Notes: generated by a model from the letters alone, not told the origin. A stretch of DNA of 64,000 bases from Candidatus Protochlamydia naegleriophila (GCF_001499655.1 NZ_LN879502.1:2666001-2730000); one strand, 5' to 3'; shown: positions 1 to 9,449, numbered from the stretch's first letter. Translations and numbers: made by a program.

Positions 1-468
1 GGCTCCCCAACAGTTATTCCCTTTCAAAAGTCCCGTCACACGCTCTTGTTTATCCAAAGCCAGCGTGGATGCCAGGGTCTTTTCAAATCCATGCCGTTCG
101 GCCCAAGGACATAAATAAAGATCGATCGACGCACTAACTAGAATGCAGCGGTGCCCTTGCTGCTGATGCCATTTTAAACGCTCGACTGCCTGAGGATTCA
201 AATAACTATCTAATTGATTAGCTGCATAACGCTTGGCAGACATCTGCAAATCGCAAAAAGAAACACCTTTAAAAAATTTTGTTAAAATTTTTTCTTTAGT
301 CGCTTGCCTAGACAAATAACCGCATTGGAATTGTAAAAAGTCAGGAATCAACGCGGCTAGATAGTAGCTGGCCTTCAAAAAACCTGCCTGTTCAAAAAGA
401 AAGGGAACTAAAGAGTCTCTGACCGTTAAGGTGTTATCGAAATCGAAAGCAGCTACGATAGAAGTCAT
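1..468 (-). CDS. HAD-IB family phosphatase, 3' part missing
   Basis: Only the N-terminal 156 codons are visible; the gene runs off the left edge. The ATG at 468 begins a typical HAD fold: motif I DFDNTLT (Asp9 and Asp11, nucleophile and acid/base), a helical cap region, then motif II ILVSAS. The segment near the edge, KGNNCWG, resembles the substrate/lysine loop of the HAD-IB (phosphoserine-phosphatase-like, TIGR01490) group. Members are cytoplasmic Mg-dependent phosphomonoesterases; the substrate cannot be told from this fragment. It is divergent from the Bat operon, with about 270 bases between them. Confidence 0.85.
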   Translation of the reverse strand, partial: MTSIVAAFDFDNTLTVRDSLVPFLFEQAGFLKASYYLAALIPDFLQFQCGYLSRQATKEKILTKFFKGVSFCDLQMSAKRYAANQLDSYLNPQAVERLKWHQQQGHRCILVSASIDLYLCPWAERHGFEKTLASTLALDKQERVTGLLKGNNCWGA

Positions 469-737
469 GAAAATTAAAAGGGATTGTACAAATTATTTGA
501 TTGTTTAACTCGCAATCATGTTAATCTTAAGGATTTATTAATCCAAGCAAATTTAATGGAGATCTTGTACTCAAGAAAAATGCTAAAAAAATCACTCCTA
601 ATCAAAAAGTGCTAGACTCAGGCAATCAGACAACCCTATATATACTCATTCCAGAGATGTAACGCTTTCCAGGAATCTAAATTCAATAGCCAAAGGAATC
701 GTAAGGCCAATGGATCGCAAACAGAGTCTTTACCTTT

Positions 738-1841
738 ATGACTAGCTTTCCCTTTACCATTGACTACGTCGCCTTTTGGATCTTAAGCGCCCTCTTATTG
801 GCAGCTTTCCTTGTCAAAGGCCTCTTCACCTATTCCATCCCAACCCTTAACTTTTCTGATTTATCAAATTTAAAGCTCCTCTCCAAACGCCTGCGATTTA
901 GCAGACTACCTCACCATCTCTACCTGACAGCCCTGCTTTTTTTAGGAACCGCTTTTTTAGATCCACATTTTTTATATCCCAAAGGTTATCCGCTGCCTCA
1001 TTCCAAACAGCCTATTCCCTTACCAACCGAAGGAATTGCCATTTACCTTGTCGTTGACCAATCAGGCTCTATGGGTGAAAAAATTGCCTCGGAAGGTTTT
1101 TTTGGAAGGAGGCAGGCTCAAACAAAAATGGATTTGCTTAAAGCAATGAGTGAACAGTTTGTCTCTCAAAGGCCCTCCGATCTAATCGGGCTCATCGCCT
1201 TTGCGCGCATCCCAAGAATCCTCTCTCCCTTGACGCTAGATCATGAAGCAGTTTTAAAACAGTTGAAAGAAATCCAGCTAATCGACGATCCAGAAGAAAA
1301 TGGTACTGCGATTGGCTATGCCATTTATAAAACGGCCCATCTCATTGCAGCGACGCGGCACTTCGCTGAGGACTTGCAAGACCAAGGCAAGCCGGCTTAT
1401 CAAATCAAAAATTCGATCATGGTTGTCCTGACAGATGGTTTTCAGGATCCAAGCCGCTTAGATTACGGGAATCGCTTACGCACAATCGAACTAGACGAGG
1501 CGGCAACTTATGCTAAGAGCCAAGGCATTCACCTCTATATCATCAATATCGACCCCAAATTCTCATCTCCTGCATTTGCCCCTCATCGCAGGCAAATGCA
1601 GGCCATGGCTGAACTAACAGGAGGAGAGCTTTATCTTGCCACGCGTGAACAAGATTTACAGCACGTCTTTAGTACCATTGATCGGCTCGAAAAAAGCTCA
1701 ATCCCTGGCAATTTAGGTACGCTCGATACGCAAGAAAACAGACCCCGCTTTTCGCTTTATCCTTACTTCATAGCTATCGGATTAGCTTGTTTTCTTGCCG
1801 CTCTTTTTTTAGAGACCACCTTATTGAGGAAATTTCCATGA
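738..1841 (+). CDS. batA: BatA-like von Willebrand A membrane protein
   Basis: First gene of a Bat (Bacteroides aerotolerance-type) operon. A transmembrane segment at about residues 10-30, another hydrophobic stretch near 62-80, a vWA domain from about residue 100 and a C-terminal membrane helix near 342-362 match the BatA layout. The metal-ion-dependent adhesion site is complete at its first loop (DQSGSMG, Asp107), and a TDG motif follows in the domain. Family members are inner-membrane proteins with the vWA domain facing the periplasm; their molecular job is poorly defined (stress or envelope homeostasis). The next gene, also vWA, starts 23 bases downstream. The ribosome site is weak. Confidence 0.85.
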   Translation: MTSFPFTIDYVAFWILSALLLAAFLVKGLFTYSIPTLNFSDLSNLKLLSKRLRFSRLPHHLYLTALLFLGTAFLDPHFLYPKGYPLPHSKQPIPLPTEGIAIYLVVDQSGSMGEKIASEGFFGRRQAQTKMDLLKAMSEQFVSQRPSDLIGLIAFARIPRILSPLTLDHEAVLKQLKEIQLIDDPEENGTAIGYAIYKTAHLIAATRHFAEDLQDQGKPAYQIKNSIMVVLTDGFQDPSRLDYGNRLRTIELDEAATYAKSQGIHLYIINIDPKFSSPAFAPHRRQMQAMAELTGGELYLATREQDLQHVFSTIDRLEKSSIPGNLGTLDTQENRPRFSLYPYFIAIGLACFLAALFLETTLLRKFP

Positions 1842-1864
1842 ACAAATCCTATAGCTGAGCCATT

Positions 1865-2983
1865 ATGTCACTGGGCGATATCATCTTCGGCTTTCCACAA
1901 GCCGCCTATCTACTCATCCTACTGGTCCCAGCGCTTGCCTTACAGCTGTCCCTATTTTTTTATCGGCGCAGACAACTCGCTTCTTTTGCATCTGAATCGA
2001 TTTTGCCGCAGCTGCTCGTGCCCCGTTCGCACCTCTTCGCGATATTTAAGACGGCAGCCTCGATTCTCATCCTATTGCTGATATGCCTCTCCTTAATGGA
2101 TCCAAAAGGAAATCTGCACTATTTACCCACCTCTAAACCTACTGCAGAACCTCAACCCTTAAACTTTGCCAAGCGCTACCGTCCTCACGAAGTTATCTTT
2201 CTCATCGATACATCGGCATCCATGAGCGTCACAGATACACCACAAAGGCAAACAAGACTCGATCAGGCTAAAGACATCATGGACGGAGTGGTAGCAAATT
2301 TAAGTGGGCAAACCGTGTCGCTATATGCTTTTACCTCCGTTTTGACTCCGCTCGTTCCCCAAACCAACGACTACTTATTCACTCGCCTCATGATCAAAGG
2401 ACTGACAATCAATCAAGGAGATATAGGAGGAACAAACTTTGCAAAGTCGCTTACCCAATTAAAGGAGAAAATTTTTGCCAATCCCGAGCAGAAACTCTAT
2501 ACGCTCATTTTGTTAAGCGATGGAGGAGATCAGGAAGTCGATTCGGCGCAAGGCATAGCCAAAGAAAAGGCTATTGCCAATATTTTAAGCATTCTTCCCA
2601 ACCCCAATGATTCCCATTTTCGACTGTATGCCGTAGGTGTTGGATCTGAACAACCCTCTGTGGTTCCACATGTTACTAATGAAGGCAAGCCCGTTTATTC
2701 AAAACTCGAACCTCTGTTATTAGAACAATTAGCCAAACGCAACAACGGCATTTACTATTCTGCCCATTCATGGACTGCATGGAGTCTGGCTCAAGAACTA
2801 AAAAAACAAATTATCGACATGACCTTGGCTCAACAAACAGAACCTGTCGAGTCTTTAGAAAGAAAGGTCAGTACTGCTAAACGGGAAGATATGTTATTTG
2901 ATTTGTATTATCAAATTCCCTTAGGTTTAGCCATGGTTTTGCTGTTAACCTATCTGATTTTACCCGATGTGCGTCGCTCATGA
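1865..2983 (+). CDS. batB: BatB-like von Willebrand A membrane protein
   Basis: Second vWA protein of the Bat operon, 372 residues. Two hydrophobic segments (about 13-33 and 58-78) precede a vWA domain whose metal site DTSAS is intact (Asp115), with SDGGD as the later loop; a last membrane helix lies near 350-368. Paired BatA/BatB proteins are the hallmark of Bat operons and are thought to form a membrane complex. Its stop overlaps the start of the next gene (ATGA at 2980-2983), so the two are probably translationally coupled. Confidence 0.85.
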   Translation: MSLGDIIFGFPQAAYLLILLVPALALQLSLFFYRRRQLASFASESILPQLLVPRSHLFAIFKTAASILILLLICLSLMDPKGNLHYLPTSKPTAEPQPLNFAKRYRPHEVIFLIDTSASMSVTDTPQRQTRLDQAKDIMDGVVANLSGQTVSLYAFTSVLTPLVPQTNDYLFTRLMIKGLTINQGDIGGTNFAKSLTQLKEKIFANPEQKLYTLILLSDGGDQEVDSAQGIAKEKAIANILSILPNPNDSHFRLYAVGVGSEQPSVVPHVTNEGKPVYSKLEPLLLEQLAKRNNGIYYSAHSWTAWSLAQELKKQIIDMTLAQQTEPVESLERKVSTAKREDMLFDLYYQIPLGLAMVLLLTYLILPDVRRS

Positions 2984-4680
2984 AAAGCAGGCTTCCTCTC
3001 TTTCTACTCTACCTTTTCTTCCATTTACACGCCTCTGCCGAAGAGAGTACGGCTCAAATTGGAGATCAAGCCAAAGCGTTTGCCGAGACGCTCGATTTTA
3101 CTCAAGCCAGCTTGCTTTATGAAGAGTTATCCAAGCGCCAGCTGCCAGACTGGCAACAAGCATTGGTACTTTACAATTGGGGAACCGTTAAATTGCTGCA
3201 GCAAGAATGGCTGCAAGCATTGCACCTATTTCACAGCATTCCCTCCTCATCCATTTCCTCCCCCCTCCTTTTACGCTCCCTAGCACTAAATAAAGCAGCG
3301 GCTCATCTTGGCCAAGCTCAATTGCTTGCAACCCTTACAACTCAAGAAACCCTCGATGAACAACTCTACCTTGCTTGGCAAGGAATCAAAGAACTAAAAG
3401 AAGCGACCGCTATCGATTGCCGTATGCAAAGAATGGAGCAAGACTCCTCAACTTGTGTGCCAACCAAGGATTTAACTACCCTGTTAAAAAAAGCTCTACT
3501 GACGCTCGATCAAATCAAGCAAAAGCTGCGCTCTCAGTATATTTCATCGGCCGGCTCTAATTCCTTATGGATTATTTTAAAAACTGCTTTAGATAACCTC
3601 TCAAAACAACTGTCGGCATTGGAACACATCCCCGCATCACAAAAAGAGCCTTACTCCAAAGTCTTTTTGACGCAATCCCAAACATTATTTCCTATATGGG
3701 ATCAGCTAAAATCAAACATATCTGAAGCCGATTCTAACATTGAAGAAGCCTTAAAGCACTATTCAGAAGCTATTATTTACTTAGAAGAACAACAACTCGG
3801 ACAGGCTCAAAAGAGCCTCCAAAGCTCGTTGCAAATCATAGAAAAAATGGCTGCTTCAAATCCGCTAGACACTCTCTTGCTCAACTACCGCATCACTTTA
3901 TTACAAGACATCAATGAGTCAGCTATTCAATCCCTAATCAATGAACAAATGGAATTAGTCGTGGATAACGCCCAAAAGGCGAACTTGGAAACGGCCACCA
4001 AATTTTTAAATGAAAGCCTGCATGCAGCCCAAGAAGGACAGCTTTTCAAAGCCCGCTTCTATATTATCTATAGTCAAAGCATCCTTGAAAACTTAGCATT
4101 AGAAACTGAAGAAGAGAAGGCTCCTATTAACGTACTCAAACATGCTCTCCAAACGGCACAGGCTGCTCAACAACTGACCCAATTGGCACATTTAGCAGAA
4201 AGTTCGCCAAATTCATCGAATGCAGACCTTTTGTCAATCATCAGGAAGCAACAAGACGACACGCTCAAGCAAGCCGCACCCTTCATTCCATCCCTCTTAG
4301 ATGCTCAAAAAAGCGCTTTTAACAATCAGAAAGGTTCGCACTGCCAAAGCCATCCCTGGAATCAGGTCATTCCCTTATTTGAAAAAGGCTACCTGGCTGC
4401 CAAGCAAGCTAAAGTATGGATGGCTCTGCAGCCGTTCCAAGCCTTAGCCCTATTCGATCAACAAAAACAAACGGTAAAAAATTGGCAGCAAGCATTGAAG
4501 ATTCTCGAACAAGCTGCCTCTTCTGCCGAGCCGGAATCTAATCAAAATCAACCTCCACAAAGCCAAAAAAGTTCTGCAAAAGAAGATTCCAATGAAACCC
4601 TGCAAATGATTCAAGAAATGCAGTCGCAAGACCAGCCGCAAAAAAAAGGGCAGGCGCAGCAGGAGGGGCACTCATGGTAA
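2980..4680 (+). CDS. BatC-position helical repeat (TPR-like) secreted protein
   Basis: 566 residues with a clear N-terminal signal peptide (hydrophobic core FLLYLFFHLHASA), then alpha-helical repeats resembling tetratricopeptide units (for example the YNWGTVKLLQQEWLQAL stretch) and a low-complexity Gln/Ser-rich tail (about 520-566). In Bat operons the gene between batB and batD usually encodes a TPR protein (BatC), so position supports the call, but sequence conservation is weak. It is much longer than typical BatC. It overlaps batB by 4 bases and batD by 7 bases. The product is probably periplasmic and may scaffold the Bat complex (inference). Confidence 0.65.
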   Translation: MKSRLPLFLLYLFFHLHASAEESTAQIGDQAKAFAETLDFTQASLLYEELSKRQLPDWQQALVLYNWGTVKLLQQEWLQALHLFHSIPSSSISSPLLLRSLALNKAAAHLGQAQLLATLTTQETLDEQLYLAWQGIKELKEATAIDCRMQRMEQDSSTCVPTKDLTTLLKKALLTLDQIKQKLRSQYISSAGSNSLWIILKTALDNLSKQLSALEHIPASQKEPYSKVFLTQSQTLFPIWDQLKSNISEADSNIEEALKHYSEAIIYLEEQQLGQAQKSLQSSLQIIEKMAASNPLDTLLLNYRITLLQDINESAIQSLINEQMELVVDNAQKANLETATKFLNESLHAAQEGQLFKARFYIIYSQSILENLALETEEEKAPINVLKHALQTAQAAQQLTQLAHLAESSPNSSNADLLSIIRKQQDDTLKQAAPFIPSLLDAQKSAFNNQKGSHCQSHPWNQVIPLFEKGYLAAKQAKVWMALQPFQALALFDQQKQTVKNWQQALKILEQAASSAEPESNQNQPPQSQKSSAKEDSNETLQMIQEMQSQDQPQKKGQAQQEGHSW

Positions 4681-6428
4681 CTCGCCTGCTTTACGCTGTT
4701 CTATGGATGCTTTTGGCGCTCACTTCCTCTCATGCCGCCGCCGCTCAAGTGGAAGCTGCCATCGAACAGGCAAGCAGCCTTGAAAATCAACCCATTGAGG
4801 GAACGCTCACCATCACACACGATTCCCAAGAAGCGGTCGATCCTTCAGCCTTTTTCATGGACGGACAGCCTTTAACGGCTTCATTACTGCAAAGCAGCAC
4901 GATGCCTTCAGGTCTGCAAAAAACAGCGGTTTCTATTTATCGCTTTACCTTGCCGGCTCAACCCAAAGGGTTGTATGTCCTGCCCTCTATTACCGTTAAA
5001 GTTGGTAATCAAACTCTTCAAAGTACCCCAAGCGCCTATGAAGTACACAGCACGCCTGCTGCCAATCCAAAATCCAGCCCGGCCGTTACCCCTTCAGCTC
5101 AAGCAGTTTCAACTACTCCCAAACGTGCCCCCCCCCTTATCTTCCGCTTAGAATCAAAAGTCGAGGGTCCTAGCACGCTTTATCCCGGCCAGCGAACAGA
5201 ACTCTTTTACCGCATCTCTTATAATCGAAGCGTAGACTTGACTGAATCGACTCTTCCTTTTATTCATGCAACGCCATTTAAAAAAGTTGGAGATGCGCGC
5301 ATTAAGGACTATCAAAATGGGGACGTGACCGTTCAAGAAATCGTACAAGAGATAGAAGCCTCACAAACAGGAAGTTTTACGCTTGGTCCTTCTAAGATTG
5401 CAGGTTATGCCTATCAGATAAATATGTTTGGCAAAAAAGCCTACCAAGAGCCTCTCCTGCAAGCCGATTCACCAGCCGTTCAAGTAGAAGTCAAACCTTT
5501 TCCGGCAGAGGGACGTCCCGGATCCTTCAATGGCGCTCTTGGACAAATCAGAGTGGCTTTAAAGATGCTTACACCATCCAAATTGCGCCTGGGAGATAAA
5601 GTTGAACTGGAAATGAGCATAAGCGGAGTGAGTAACTTAGCCGAACTGCGCCTACCCGATTTTCATTGTCAGCCTGGATTTAGCGGCTTCTTTCAATTTA
5701 GCGATCTTCCACCGACTGGAGAGCTAAAAAATGACGTTAAGCTATTTCGCATCGAATTGAATCCGATTTCTACATTTGTCCAAGCAGTCCCCTCCTTTGA
5801 GCTCGCATCCTTCGATCCGGCTACTGTCCGTTATGTCGCTCAAAAAACTCCCCTCATCCCGCTCAGCCTGCAAAGTCCCCCTTTGAACGATTCTCCTCCA
5901 CAAGACTTGGCTCTGCCTGTAGAAGATCTCAATGAAAAGCTGTTATGGAATCCAGCAGATTGGCCGCTGCCCCCCTTAGAGATCAAAGGAGTTCCTCCTT
6001 TAGGAGCTCATTTAACCCAAAGCCTGCTCCAAACTCCCTGGGTCTTGCTCATCCTGCCCTTTGGATGCGGATGGCTATGGCTGCAATGGCATTTGAAACG
6101 GAAGTTCAGTAAACGGCCACGCCTTTTAAAAAAGCAAAGCGACAGTTTATTGGAAAAGGCTATAAAAGACAAAAAACTGCCTGCTCAACAAGTCGTACAA
6201 CTGATCGAAAAGGCCTCCTGGTGGAAGATTTGGGAAGAAGGGATTTTGCCTCTAAAGCAGATATCATTAGAGCATCTGCCTAAGCAAGGGCCTTTAGGAG
6301 ATCTGAGAGCCTTTATTGTCTATCTACAATCACTTCAGTATAGCCCCCATCAGGACTTTGCAGTGCCAGATCTTTTGCATCGCGCTCAACAACTATTTTC
6401 CACTAACTTTAATAGATCGGAGCCCTAA
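4674..6428 (+). CDS. batD: BatD-like periplasmic/membrane protein
   Basis: 584 residues: signal peptide (through about SHAAAAQ), tandem beta-sandwich domains as in BatD (oxygen tolerance family), a Pro/Ser-rich linker near 125-155, a C-terminal membrane helix (about 454-475, PWVLLILPFGCGWLWLQW) and a basic cytoplasmic tail. The position after two vWA proteins and a TPR-like protein is the canonical BatD slot. The start ATG at 4674 lies inside the end of the previous gene, implying translational coupling. The poly-C run at 5131-5138 is in frame and does not break the gene. Confidence 0.8.
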   Translation: MVTRLLYAVLWMLLALTSSHAAAAQVEAAIEQASSLENQPIEGTLTITHDSQEAVDPSAFFMDGQPLTASLLQSSTMPSGLQKTAVSIYRFTLPAQPKGLYVLPSITVKVGNQTLQSTPSAYEVHSTPAANPKSSPAVTPSAQAVSTTPKRAPPLIFRLESKVEGPSTLYPGQRTELFYRISYNRSVDLTESTLPFIHATPFKKVGDARIKDYQNGDVTVQEIVQEIEASQTGSFTLGPSKIAGYAYQINMFGKKAYQEPLLQADSPAVQVEVKPFPAEGRPGSFNGALGQIRVALKMLTPSKLRLGDKVELEMSISGVSNLAELRLPDFHCQPGFSGFFQFSDLPPTGELKNDVKLFRIELNPISTFVQAVPSFELASFDPATVRYVAQKTPLIPLSLQSPPLNDSPPQDLALPVEDLNEKLLWNPADWPLPPLEIKGVPPLGAHLTQSLLQTPWVLLILPFGCGWLWLQWHLKRKFSKRPRLLKKQSDSLLEKAIKDKKLPAQQVVQLIEKASWWKIWEEGILPLKQISLEHLPKQGPLGDLRAFIVYLQSLQYSPHQDFAVPDLLHRAQQLFSTNFNRSEP

Positions 6429-6431
6429 AAC

Positions 6432-6815
6432 ATGAATGACAGTGATTCCTTTCCCCCTTCGTTGGAAAATGAACGCAATTTGCTTGCGCAGGAGCGGACC
6501 CGCTTAGCCTCTGAAAGAACCTTCCTTTCATGGATCAGAACCGGCCTTACAGGCATCGGTATAGGAATTGCCATTGCACGCCTCGTTACCTTTCAAACAT
6601 ACTCCCATCAAAAAATGGCGCATTGGATTGGCCAATTTTTAATTTTATGGGGAATCGGCATCTTCCTTTTTGCCTTAATTAGTTACCGCCGCAGCGTCAA
6701 AAAAATAGAGATGACTTCATTCACCGCTTATCATGCGACCTTTTGGGGATTGAGTTTCATTACAATCGCCCTCATCATTTTCACCTTTGTTCTATTGTGG
6801 ATTGTAGTCGAATAG
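6432..6815 (+). CDS. DUF202 (YidH-type) small membrane protein
   Basis: 127 residues. The N-terminal segment rich in ER and RT (ERNLLAQERTRLASERTFLSW) followed by IRTGLTGIGIGIAIARL is diagnostic of DUF202/YidH proteins. Three hydrophobic helices follow (about 38-58, 66-85 and 105-125). The function of the family is unknown. It starts 3 bases after batD, so it is in the same transcript. I do not recall a DUF202 protein as a usual member of Bat operons. Confidence 0.85.
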   Translation: MNDSDSFPPSLENERNLLAQERTRLASERTFLSWIRTGLTGIGIGIAIARLVTFQTYSHQKMAHWIGQFLILWGIGIFLFALISYRRSVKKIEMTSFTAYHATFWGLSFITIALIIFTFVLLWIVVE

Positions 6816-6909
6816 TAACCGCATTTTGGGTTGATCTGATGAATTTAATAGCCGAATTAGATGCAAAAAATGAAAATTTCAAGCCGATAAACCAAACCTT
6901 CAGGTTACT

Positions 6910-7683
6910 ATGAAAACCTTTTTAACCTCCTTCTTCCTGCTTCCCTGGCTCCTCTTCGCCAATTCTTCGATGGATGCTTTGATTCAAGAAGCTAGCGCAA
7001 GCTATCGAGCCGCTGAAGAAGCCTCTACTTTTCAAGAGCGGAAAAATGGCTTCAATCGCGCCTTAACTCTTTATCAGTACATTGAAAGTCAGCCAGGAGT
7101 CGCCTCAGCGGATCTTGATCAAGCCTTAGCAAACAGCTATTTTCAACTCGGGGAATATGCGTGGTCGATTCTCTACAATGAGCGAGCTCTGCAACTCGAT
7201 CCGTACAATCCAACCATCATCGAGCATCTAGTTCATGCTCAAAAGAAACTCGGGCTCCCCCCTTCCTCCCTTTCCCCTTCCTGGGTCGATACCCTTCTAC
7301 TCCGCTCAGCTCTTTCGCTCCCTGCCCGCTTTCAGCTATTCTTCTACACGGCCCTAGCAGCCATTCTTCTCGCAACGGTTCTCATTTGGATCCCCTCATC
7401 CTATATAAAAAAACTCGTCTATCTAACCGGCCTACTGACTTTGGCATTAGCCATCAACTTAATGATCTCCTTTTATTTTACCCCTCTGTATGGCATTTTC
7501 ATCTCATCGACTGCACTCTACCGCGCCCCAAGCTTTCAAGAAACCCAACTAACCAACCTTCCCTTTGCCGTCGGATCAAAGGTGAGAATCATTCAAAGCG
7601 AGGAACAGGGTTTTTGGCTGAAGGTCATGGACCAAAATGGGCTAGTAGGCTATGTTCCTGCCTCAGATATTCGCTTGATTTAA
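6910..7683 (+). CDS. batE: BatE-like TPR/SH3 membrane protein
   Basis: 257 residues. A signal peptide (about 1-17) is followed by a helical TPR-like region (about 20-115), two membrane helices (about 137-158 and 165-190) and a C-terminal bacterial SH3-like domain (about 205-257; features include VGSKVRIIQSEEQGFWLKV and the terminal VGYVPASDI). TPR followed by two helices and SH3 is the BatE arrangement. It closes the operon, 94 bases after the DUF202 gene. No terminator hairpin is obvious downstream. Confidence 0.75.
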   Translation: MKTFLTSFFLLPWLLFANSSMDALIQEASASYRAAEEASTFQERKNGFNRALTLYQYIESQPGVASADLDQALANSYFQLGEYAWSILYNERALQLDPYNPTIIEHLVHAQKKLGLPPSSLSPSWVDTLLLRSALSLPARFQLFFYTALAAILLATVLIWIPSSYIKKLVYLTGLLTLALAINLMISFYFTPLYGIFISSTALYRAPSFQETQLTNLPFAVGSKVRIIQSEEQGFWLKVMDQNGLVGYVPASDIRLI

Positions 7684-8138
7684 TGCCGGGAGGCTCTTTG
7701 CAAACGACTGTTTTTTCGCAGGTGGCCATAAGATGCCTGACTGTCAAACAGATAAATCCAGAACTCTGATTGCTAGCCACTTCGTTTCAAATCTCCCCTA
7801 TACTCTCAAGGCTAATTGCATCCTTCGATCAACAAATAGTTCAGATTTTAATAGAAAGATGCTATACTTGTAGAATAGAGATTTAAAAGAATCGATTAAT
7901 TGACAATTGCAATTTTGAAGGCAAAAGTGACATATCCCTTCTACAAAAACAATACACGCTAAACTGATAACCGCATACATTTCACTCCTTCTCAACATTT
8001 AGGGCTTTCCCCTGAATGAGAGATAAGCTTTTTGAAAATCCAGTTGTGAAAAATATTTAATTTTGATCACCCAATTCGAGAAGCATGGCTTGGAGGAATT
8101 GGACTCTAAACTTTGGCTTATCAATAATTTAAGTAAAA
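7684..8138. other. Intergenic stretch with one doubtful small ORF
   Basis: 455 bases between batE and the next gene. Apart from the minus-strand small ORF listed separately I see no tRNA, repeat or convincing terminator. The last 100 bases are AT-rich and probably hold the promoter of the 8139 gene, but no clear hexamer pair was found. Confidence 0.5.
7798..7980 (-). CDS. Possible 60-residue hydrophobic protein
   Basis: An ATG at 7980 has a good Shine-Dalgarno match just upstream on the minus strand (AAGGAG, about 4 bases before the start). The product starts with a hydrophobic, signal-like segment (MYAVISLACIVFVEG) and holds several cysteines. A further in-frame ATG six codons upstream lacks a ribosome site. 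It has no recognisable family and no operon context, so it may be chance; the ribosome site is the only positive evidence. Confidence 0.25.
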   Translation of the reverse strand: MYAVISLACIVFVEGICHFCLQNCNCQLIDSFKSLFYKYSIFLLKSELFVDRRMQLALRV

Positions 8139-9158
8139 ATGATCGACCATCCTAATAAACCAAAATTCAACGATATGAATGCAATAGAAAAACGCGCCTT
8201 ATATAACTTGTTACGCATGAATTGGCTCAATGATCCGCACATGAAAGTCAATCCATGGCAAGTTGAAGACTACCGCATTCTCTCTTTTCCAGTGCTTTTT
8301 GAACGCTTGAAACGATTAGATGTGCAACTTGATCGTGCCAGCTTCATCGCCTATGCCGATGAATGCGACTCTCCCGAAGATTTAACCGAACAACTAGTAG
8401 GCGACCGCGAACTTAAAGCCGACCAAGAAGATCAAATCTATTTGCTTGTTTTTGAATTATGGCGCAGATTACTTACTGAAAAGCCCTCTTTATCGATTTT
8501 ATGCAATGAGCTCGACCATCAAATCTTCCTTTACGATAGCGGCGAACTATCCGATCCGAGCCAGTTGCATGACGCCTTAGCTAGTTTTATTGTGATTTTA
8601 GATGAGAATGTCGATGAAGGGGTGCCTTCTAAAGAGGCCCTGCAACTGATTTCTACCCATTGCGCCAATGACATCGAAACATTCCTCTACGATTTCATTT
8701 CAGAGCAGATCGATGAAGAAAATGAATCATATGCCCATGATTTATTAGATGATTTTTCCGCCTATCTGGAAGGCAATAAATGGTTTGACTTGCTCCGCGC
8801 ACGGCTCATGGGGCAATCTAACCGCAAATCGGCAAACAAACAGCTCACACAACTGCTAGAAGAACACCTAGAAGAAAAAGATCTGGAATTCAACCTCGAA
8901 CTCCTCTCTTTTATGACCGAAATCGGGGATTTCCAAACTTTCAAAATGCTTTTAAAACGCACTGTTTCCCTGATTCAAACCGAAGAAGATTTTCACGATC
9001 TTCTCCATATCTGCGCAGATTACTGCCACCGGCTCGATAAAGAAAATCAGGAAACACTCATTCAAAGCCTTTTACAAAAGCGACCCGTTGCGCTTAACCA
9101 AGCATTCAATCAAAAAGATCCAGATTTAAAAACATTGCTGACCATTTTCGATAGCTAA
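8139..9158 (+). CDS. Acidic all-helical protein of unknown function
   Basis: 339 residues, strongly acidic and predicted almost entirely helical, with no signal peptide, membrane segment or known catalytic motif. The second half reads like helical repeats (for example LEEHLEEKDLEFNLELLSFM). I do not recognise the family. It may be a Chlamydiales-specific cytoplasmic protein (inference). It stands alone in its transcript: 980 bases upstream of the RNR gene start, with an intervening short hairpin and a promoter-like region. Confidence 0.75.
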   Translation: MIDHPNKPKFNDMNAIEKRALYNLLRMNWLNDPHMKVNPWQVEDYRILSFPVLFERLKRLDVQLDRASFIAYADECDSPEDLTEQLVGDRELKADQEDQIYLLVFELWRRLLTEKPSLSILCNELDHQIFLYDSGELSDPSQLHDALASFIVILDENVDEGVPSKEALQLISTHCANDIETFLYDFISEQIDEENESYAHDLLDDFSAYLEGNKWFDLLRARLMGQSNRKSANKQLTQLLEEHLEEKDLEFNLELLSFMTEIGDFQTFKMLLKRTVSLIQTEEDFHDLLHICADYCHRLDKENQETLIQSLLQKRPVALNQAFNQKDPDLKTLLTIFDS

Positions 9159-9194
9159 AGACCCATCGAAAATCTCATCACCTTTAGATTACCG

Positions 9195-9214
9195 ACACCT
9201 TCATTTTTAGGTGT
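9195..9214 (+). terminator. Short hairpin after the 8139 gene
   Basis: ACACCT (9195-9200) pairs perfectly with AGGTGT (9209-9214) around an 8-base T-rich loop, 37 bases after the stop codon. There is no run of T after the stem, so terminator function is weakly supported. Confidence 0.3.
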
Positions 9215-9320
9215 TTGCAAAAACCAAGCAACATTCTTTATTCGTTGAACTGGTTCAAAATCAACATCTTAAAAATTGCCCCAGAAAGGTTCCTGAAGAT
9301 GCTCAAATAAATTCTGCATC

Positions 9321-9350
9321 TTGACTTTAATGGTAAAAAAAATAGATAAC
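9321..9350 (+). promoter_or_regulatory. Possible sigma-70-type promoter of the RNR gene
   Basis: TTGACT at 9321-9326, an 18-base spacer, then GATAAC at 9345-9350. The -35 is good and the -10 is mediocre. A start site near 9357 would put the two NrdR boxes immediately downstream, where bound repressor would block initiation or escape. Confidence 0.35.
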
Positions 9351-9362
9351 AAAGGCAATTCA

Positions 9363-9378
9363 CTACAACCTATTGTAA
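9363..9378 (+). promoter_or_regulatory. NrdR box 1
   Basis: 16-base site with perfect 5-base arms, TACAA (9364-9368) and TTGTA (9373-9377), around 4 bases. The central ten bases CAACCTATTG match the NrdR-box core CwAtATaTwG at 8 of 10 positions. It is paired with box 2 at 16 bases spacing. NrdR is an ATP-cone repressor of ribonucleotide reductase genes and is known in Chlamydia. Confidence 0.75.
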
Positions 9379-9394
9379 TCCTACGAACCACCAA

Positions 9395-9410
9395 CTACAA
9401 GATATTGTAT
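9395..9410 (+). promoter_or_regulatory. NrdR box 2
   Basis: The same arms as box 1 (TACAA at 9396-9400, TTGTA at 9405-9409) around GATA. The core CAAGATATTG matches the NrdR consensus at 9 of 10 positions. Exactly 16 bases separate the two 16-base boxes, the usual three-turn spacing for NrdR. The site lies 40 bases before the RNR start codon. Confidence 0.8.
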
Positions 9411-9449
9411 TTGCACTAAAATTAATACCTTAAGAGGAGAGCGTATACC

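Noticed and set aside
9159-9449. B12 riboswitch before the class II RNR
   Set aside because: No B12-box or matching conserved core was found; the region is explained by a promoter and two NrdR boxes.
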